Shown: positions 58,571-64,000 of the stretch, piece after piece
How positions within the stretch are numbered: the stretch's first letter is position 1
How the letters are laid out: each line of letters starts with the position of its first letter
Origin: Oikopleura dioica
Taxonomy: Eukaryota; Chordata; Appendicularia; Copelata; Oikopleuridae
Length of the DNA: 64,000 bases
Assembly (NCBI GenBank): GCA_907165135.1
Contig: OU015567.1
Span: 191,001 to 255,000, forward strand
Direction: 5' to 3'
Made by a program: the position numbers and the translations under genes
Notes under the pieces: generated by a model
What the model was told of the DNA's origin: nothing
Seen by the model: only the letters and a program-made list of their open reading frames with translations
Databases searched by the model: none

Positions 58571-59599
58571 TTACAGTGCAACAAGCTCATCGCCATTGAT
58601 AAGAATTCCGAGATCGATTAGTTCACGAATGACACTTTCAGCTTCGAGAGGAAAATCATTGATCGTAGCCAGGCCAGAGCATTCAGCTAAGCCAGCAAGA
58701 CGAGCGATAGTGAAATCGAGACCGCAGAAGATTCGTTTCTCCCCGATTTGGAAGAAAATTCGCTCGGACATTGGGACAAACCCGGGTCCTAAAATATAGA
58801 AATTAATCAAGTGCACATAGAACAACTGAATCGTTATTTTCTGTTTTCGAAATCGTTAATTTGGAAAGAAAATAGCGTATCTTCGAATGCACAGAAGAAT
58901 TATGGCTTTCTTCTCGTACCTTTTGCCGTGGCCTTCAGTTTCATCAGTCTTACTTTCGCCGCCATGGCTCTTTGTTTGTCCGAGAGTTTCTTCTTGCTCG
59001 TGGCGGTTTTCGTCGAAGGAGTTGTTATTGTGGATACGAGGTTCTTCAACGCTTCTATTGTTGCTTTCGTTTCTTGTGTTATCACTCCTGAGAATTTACA
59101 GAAAGAAAAAATGGAATAGAGGCATTACCTTTCTCAGCGCGCTTGGCATCGAGTACTTTTTCGTATTCTCCGCAGGAATGATCGTCTGTATGTCTGTGTT
59201 GGAGGCAAAACAAGTTCTTACAGAACTCGCAAGTGACTTTTTGACCTAAAGTATCGAATAGACTTTTGAAAAAGCGAGAATAATTACATTAACTGGTGAT
59301 ATAAGCGAGGATAAACCTTCCTTTTAAGCCGCAGCCGTCAACTGAGCATTTTTCAGAACTGTATACAGGCATAGGAGGAAGGGAGGAGGAGGAATCTGGT
59401 ATTTTTGAACATTTATGGGCATCTGTATGGGAATGGTTCTCGCAGAAAACCTCTTTCGAAGCGTTTTCGAGCTGATTTTCCAGGAAACACCCCTCTCTTT
59501 CTATCGAAAAACGCTTTCTTTGCAAAAATCACATGTTATCGGGAGGAAATCATGCCTTCCACAGCTCTCTAGCGAGCAATTTGCGCCTATATGATCCAT
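58571..59599 (-). CDS. ZFAND1: AN1-type zinc-finger protein, ZFAND1-like
   Basis: Complete gene of 248 residues: exons 59513-59599, 59294-59450, 59129-59245, 58920-59087, 58571-58788, all GT-AG. Two AN1 zinc fingers: ANCSLESCGRHDFLPITC...CENHSHTDAHKC and KCSVDGCGLKG...CEFCKNLFCLQHRHTDDHSC, with the full Cys/His set. A Lys-rich helix follows (KVRLMKLKATAKG) and then the ubiquitin-like C-terminal region typical of ZFAND1 (MSERIFFQIGEKR, FTIARLAGLA). In other animals ZFAND1 works with p97/VCP and the proteasome in clearing stress granules. The start MDHIGANC fits the family start. K3 converges on its 3' end. Confidence 0.88.
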
Positions 59600-59796
59600 T
59601 TTTCGCGAATTTTGCTACGATTTCTGAACAGAAAGATGCTTGAATTCAACTTTGAAGAAATAAACAACGAAAAAAGAGAAGCTTCAGCAGTATTTATTCG
59701 GAACGAGTTCACGACTGTATAATAAAGATGGTAGAATGTTCAACTTTCAGAAAAACAAAAGAAAAGAAATAATAATTTAAACTTTAAAATTCTAAA

Positions 59797-62700
59797 CTAG
59801 CTTTTCCCGTCGCAATTTCGCCCTTCGTCGCAGCATATTAACAGGCATTCTTCAGATTTGTTGTCTTCATAGCTAAAGCAATCGTTATTGCATCAATGGT
59901 ATCTTTGAGAAAGGAGCGAAAAACTCCTTAGGTCCGAAAGTTAAGATAGATACACCCTTATTATTTCTCCGAAATAAGAGTGACATCTTTCAGAAAACGG
60001 TGGTCGAAAAGTTACTCTTCGCGGAGAGACTGTACTTACGTTAAAACATTACTGTCTCCATTCGACGAAGTTTCCGTGAGCGAAGTATCATTTGTACTTA
60101 ATTCTGGCTGAATTGTGAGATGGTGGATTCCGTTTTTATGGAATATTTGCCGAGCTTCAGAGACGATCTACGAATTTCGGTATTGAAAAGGAAACGGGGT
60201 TAATAATAAAGATAAATGTTAGTACTTTTAATATAACAGGAAGCTTTACTTGGTTGAAGTTTTGAAGGTCGACGTTGAGCATTTTGAGATGAACAGTGCC
60301 GACGATTTGATCGCCAGCAAGAGTCCAAATGTGCAGGTCGTGAATTTTTACGATGGCGTTATATTTACTCCTGATTTTTCGGGTTAAACGGGATAGAAGA
60401 GGGCAGGTTTACCTAATTGTAGAACAGACATCTTCTTTGATCTTCTCCATGTCGATTCCTCGCGGAACTGTCTGCATCAAAATCATTACAGGAACTAAAT
60501 AGAGCATTCAGAACAAGTCAGTGAGTACAGTTTCTTACCTCTGAGAAGTTTGAGCGTCGTGTAAAGAATCAGCATCGTTAGCAAAAATGAAGTAGCGGGA
60601 TCAACGTACAGGGTCCAGTGCTTCGGCCCATTGGGAAACATAAGCGAAAGATAGGTCGACGATGAGGAAATATTGCTGGAGGTGAACATCGTTTCGATCG
60701 CGTCCTCCGTCAGTCCTTCAGAAACATATCAAAATAATTTCAAAAACATGGAAAGGCCGAATAGGTAGCATTGTCCCCTAAAAATCCCCAAACGCCAGGA
60801 CAGCATTTTTTTTAAATGTCACAAAACTGGGGGGCGAAAAGTACCTGTCGACAACAAAAACTCGCCACTTTCGACAGCCTCAGCGTGATAATTACAGTTC
60901 TCCAGCGATTCATCGTTACAGTTATTGAAGAAGTACATCAACAGCGCTGACAGACAAACGACGACGGAGCCAAAGAAGTCACCAGCGACGTGTAGAAAGA
61001 TCCCACGCATATTCAAAGCAGCAGCGCTTTTGGCCATGTCCATTTCGACATGAAGGTTGCCGTCGTCTGTGGCGTGGCTGTGGCCATGTCTGAATAAATA
61101 AACGTCAGACAGGGGTAAACTGAATAATCGAGGAACTGGGATGAACTTTTCTCTTTGCCTTTTTTGTCTATTTTTTTAGCGCCTCAGACAGGAATAACTT
61201 GAATCATTGAAAGAGGATTTTTTAAAAATTTAAAACTTTAGTTTTTGAAGCAAAAAGACGTGAATATTGAATAGGAGAGAAGGGTCCTTAATCTCGGCTC
61301 GTCAACAAACCTGAGTCAAGGTCCTTTCAGAGCCCTGACTCAGGTTTCCACACAGGTTTCCGATCCCGAAATAAGTAAAAAATAAGGGAGGAGCCCCCTT
61401 AATTTACTGAAAAACTCACCCGCCTCCAGAATGAGAATGTCCATGTCCAGTTCCGTCGCCGCAAAATATCATCAGCCCGACGATATTCATGACGAGTCCT
61501 CCTAATCCGACGTAGAGGACTAGCAGCGGATTCTCCACCGGCTCAGGCTAGATTTATTTCAATTAGAAATAATGAAATCGAAGAAAAGCGAACCTGGATA
61601 AACTTTTCTATCGATTCCAAGATGAGGATGACACAGAGAGCGAGGAGAAACACTGCGTTAATTAAAGAACCTGAAAATAGATCATCAAAAAAAGCATTAG
61701 TATTTGATAAATGAAGGCTTTTAGCGGTTAATGTCCTTTTGGAGAATAAAACAGAAAAAGGCTAGATATAGCTACCTATACGTACATAGTTAGTTACCTA
61801 AGATTTCTGAGCGACTCCATCCAAAAGTGTTCTTTTCCGAAAGAACCTTTGCGTCGACAGATTTTTTCGAAATTTTGATGGCAACGAGGGCGACGACCAA
61901 GCATAGTCCATCGGACAGCATGTGGCAGGCGTCGGCGACCAGCGCCAGCGAGTTGTTTAAAAAACCGACGAAAATTTCGACAAAGAAATAACTTAAAACG
62001 GAAGTCAGTAGGGTTAGGGTTAGTGCGGTTTACTCACGATAAAACTAGGGAAAGCATGAAAATAATACGGCATTCTTTTGAGGCGATGTTTTTTGAGCAT
62101 TTTGAGCTGTCTTCTGAGTGGGAGTGACCATGGTCCGAGGAAATTGTGCGATCCTGAAGAAAAATATTAAGGGAACAGTCATCTTTATATTCTTTTAGAG
62201 GGATGTTCTCCCAGGAAATAGTTTAGCAAGAGCCTTTTGCTGCTGATTTTAAGGGTTTAGACGTCGATAAACTGGATTTTAGCTAAATTTGTTTCTTTAT
62301 TTTTACAATCACCCCCGATTTCTCTTTTACCGTTGCTTTTTTATTAGTAATGGTCTCGATCATTTTCCAATTTAAAAAATCGGTTTATTTTTTATTTCTC
62401 AAGTCTGTATTTTGAATTCTGAGTACCCCTTCTGTCTGAAACCCGTAATTGCGCCCCACAAAAAAAGGCTGGAGCCGGCCACAAATTATTAATTTAGCTT
62501 ATCATGATTACCTTTCGACTGAACGAGCAGGTCATTTTTTATTCACTAATTTTCTCGTAAATTATTTAGCCCTTCTATCGAAAAAAATAATAATAACAAC
62601 AAAACAGGACGTTCAAGAACGATCTATTACTGTCGTTTACTTCTCGAGCTTTCTCTAGAAAATTCGAAATAAGAAGAAGAAAAATCTTTTTGACCCTGAC

Positions 62701-63635
62701 TCAGGTTTTCTTCTCAGGAATCCTGAGTCAGGTAGTCACGCGCAGGGTTAAACTTCTATGAAAATTTTCGTTTTTTGTGAAATATTTCTTGAAGAAATAT
62801 GGAAGGTAAAAAGTGAACCTGTAGAAACTCGACATATTCTTCAGATAAAACGGAAGGCTTCCTCATCTTTTTTTTCGTCAGATAAAAATCTCTCTATTTT
62901 AGCTGCTTCTTCTGACTACTCTCCCGTTTATTTGGAAGTTAGTGATTTCCCAAAAGACTCTTTTCAATATCACCCGTCTCGAAAGCTTTATTGCTGCTTT
63001 GGCTTTCGCAGTAAAAGACGAACAGTTTTGAAGCTTCTACTAATGGATGGGAAAGGAAGCTTTTCTCAGGATTGAGGATTGTTTTGAGGATGAGAATAAT
63101 CAATATCATTTCTTCATCGAAATCGATTACAACTAAATATAACTCTGCTTGCAATAAATTCAGATAGAGCGTGAAGAAAGAGATCGGGCGGAGAGACTGC
63201 AATTATCTTGATAATTGTAGAATAAGCCTACAGTATCAGAGAGAGATTACAGTAGAAAATATGCAAGCAGTTTTTCTAATGAGAAAATGGCCCCTGGACT
63301 TGATCCAGAATCAGGGACCTACGATCTATGAGTCATAGACTATGACTTGGTAGCCTGTGTAGAAGACAGGGTCTGGAAAGAGCTTCAGTGAAAAGCCGCG
63401 GGCGGCTTTGCCTTAACCCCTGTGGGAGTTCCAGAAAAGCCGCTACGCGGCTATATATTTAAGACCTTTCTGGCCCTGACCCATCTGTTCTACACAGGTT
63501 ACTGAGCTCAGATGTTTAGCCACTGCACTGTAGGCTTGCGTTATACATACTGTAAATAATGGTGAACTCAAGGAAACTTACATATCGGACAGATTCAGCA
63601 CTGGTATCAAAATAAGCTGGGTTTTCAACCGTCAT
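59797..63635 (-). CDS. SLC30A1: zinc efflux transporter, ZnT-1 type (SLC30A1-like)
   Basis: Complete cation-diffusion-facilitator gene, 11 exons, 465 residues: 63582-63635, 62038-62153, 61798-61991, 61594-61670, 61420-61547, 60845-61089, 60539-60715, 60413-60494, 60250-60370, 60040-60167, 59797-59872; every junction is GT-AG and in phase. Start MTVENPAYFD. Six membrane helices; zinc-site residues are present in helix 2 (DACHMLSD) and helix 5 (HVAGDFFGSV). Short His-rich loops flank them (DHGHSHS; GHGHSHSGG, HGHSHA). The C-terminal cytosolic domain (IHDLHIWTLAGDQIVGTVHL) and a Cys-rich tail (ECLLICCDEGRNC) fit ZnT-1, which exports zinc from the cytosol. ZnT-10 is the alternative. Intron 1 is 1.4 kb and repeat-bearing, the rest are short. 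Confidence 0.9.
62154..63581. other. first intron of the zinc transporter with repeats
   Basis: Holds a short palindrome CCTGACTCAGG/CCTGAGTCAGG at 62695-62730 (a relative is at 61309-61350) and an inverted-repeat block 63225-63535 (AGCCTACAGT ... ACTGTAGGCT; inner CTGTGTAGAAGACAGGGTC against its complement near 63470). The open frame at 62758-63075 has no coding support. Confidence 0.5.
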
Positions 63636-64000
63636 TTGATAATTATTAAATTCGAGTTTTCTCTTGAAATCGTTGAAATGTATTCTTTTTCGCCTCAGAA
63701 CTCGGTTTTGTCCTCAGATCAAATATTTAGCCGCGCTTTATTATGCAAAAAATGTATTCAATTTCGCAATAAATGCGAATTCAAGAACAAAAAAACGCCT
63801 GATTTCAGGATTTGAGAAAATAAACTTATTTATTGAAATAGTCGAGCTACAAAGGTCAACAAGACCAGGCACTAAAGGACTGTTTACTGTCCAAATCTTT
63901 CAAACAGAGACTGATGTTTTTGAGACGAAAAATAAGATTTTCAAAGGATTTCCGAGATAATCGGAAAAGCCGCTTGCGGCTCCAAATGGAACAAAAAGTC
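63636..64000. other. upstream flank of the zinc transporter
   Basis: Nothing recognisable; stop-poor AT-rich sequence on the plus strand without splice structure. The promoter of the zinc transporter is expected here, but no motif stands out. Confidence 0.4.

Noticed and set aside
59866-59910. In-frame TGA before a Cys-rich tail of the zinc transporter, possible recoding
   Set aside because: Using the acceptor ending at 59873 (gattgctttag) removes the TGA and keeps phase, so ordinary splicing explains the tail.
62758-63075. 105-codon open frame on the plus strand
   Set aside because: It lies in the first intron of the zinc transporter, has no recognisable motif and no splice or start context; AT-rich sequence gives such frames by chance.

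Overview
The window looks like nuclear DNA from a small-genome invertebrate deuterostome. My best guess is an appendicularian (larvacean) tunicate, because introns are often about 40-60 bp, genes sit in tight head-to-tail groups, many encode secreted ZP, EGF, CCP and kelch-like proteins, and several introns do not start with GT. The organism is an inference. No rRNA or tRNA gene, prokaryotic operon or CRISPR array was seen. Gene models were built by eye from translated exons, splice dinucleotides and matching phase, so most genes are scattered exons, not single open frames.

Layout. 0.9-3.4 kb (+): a five-exon gene of unknown function (gene A); a decayed second copy lies at 25.4-27.5 kb. 5.3-10.5 kb (+): a secreted astacin metalloprotease with EGF modules. 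14.7-18.4 kb (+): a small membrane/Cys-rich gene and a partial tandem copy. 20.7-24.7 kb (+): a kelch-like gene (K1). 27.6-31.8 kb (-): a protein kinase followed by a coiled coil and a three-times repeated unknown domain. 33.0-34.1 kb (-): the 3' part of an SLC7/CAT amino-acid transporter. 38.5-39.6 kb (-): kelch-like K2. 41.1-45.8 kb (-): a ZP-domain gene. 47.7-48.6 kb (-): a Thr/Ser-rich secreted protein. 51.8-55.8 kb (+): a CCP-EGF-vWA-ZP protein. 56.9-58.2 kb (+): fragments including a netrin-type laminin-EGF exon, then kelch-like K3. 58.6-59.6 kb (-): a complete ZFAND1-type double AN1 zinc-finger gene. 59.8-63.6 kb (-): a complete SLC30A1-type zinc transporter.

Between and inside the genes lies a dense population of non-autonomous transposons: several TTAA-flanked (piggyBac-like) families, hAT-like elements with 8-bp target duplications, TA-flanked Tc1/mariner and pogo-like elements, and long foldbacks. 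Many sit in introns. The most interesting items are (1) a 1-kb Penelope-like unit encoding only the GIY-YIG endonuclease end, framed by 230-bp inverted repeats that carry hammerhead-ribozyme-like cores; (2) a second short inverted pair with the same ribozyme architecture inside the kinase gene; (3) an intron of the astacin gene that is exactly a hAT-like MITE with its 8-bp target duplication, apparently spliced GC-AG; and (4) filled/empty site comparisons between duplicated sequences that show TTAA insertion directly.

The gene content is mainly extracellular: protease, ZP polymer-forming proteins and kelch-like secreted proteins, plus zinc and amino-acid transport. Several otherwise clean coding stretches are broken by one base, often at a homopolymer run. 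This may reflect long-read assembly error and not real decay.
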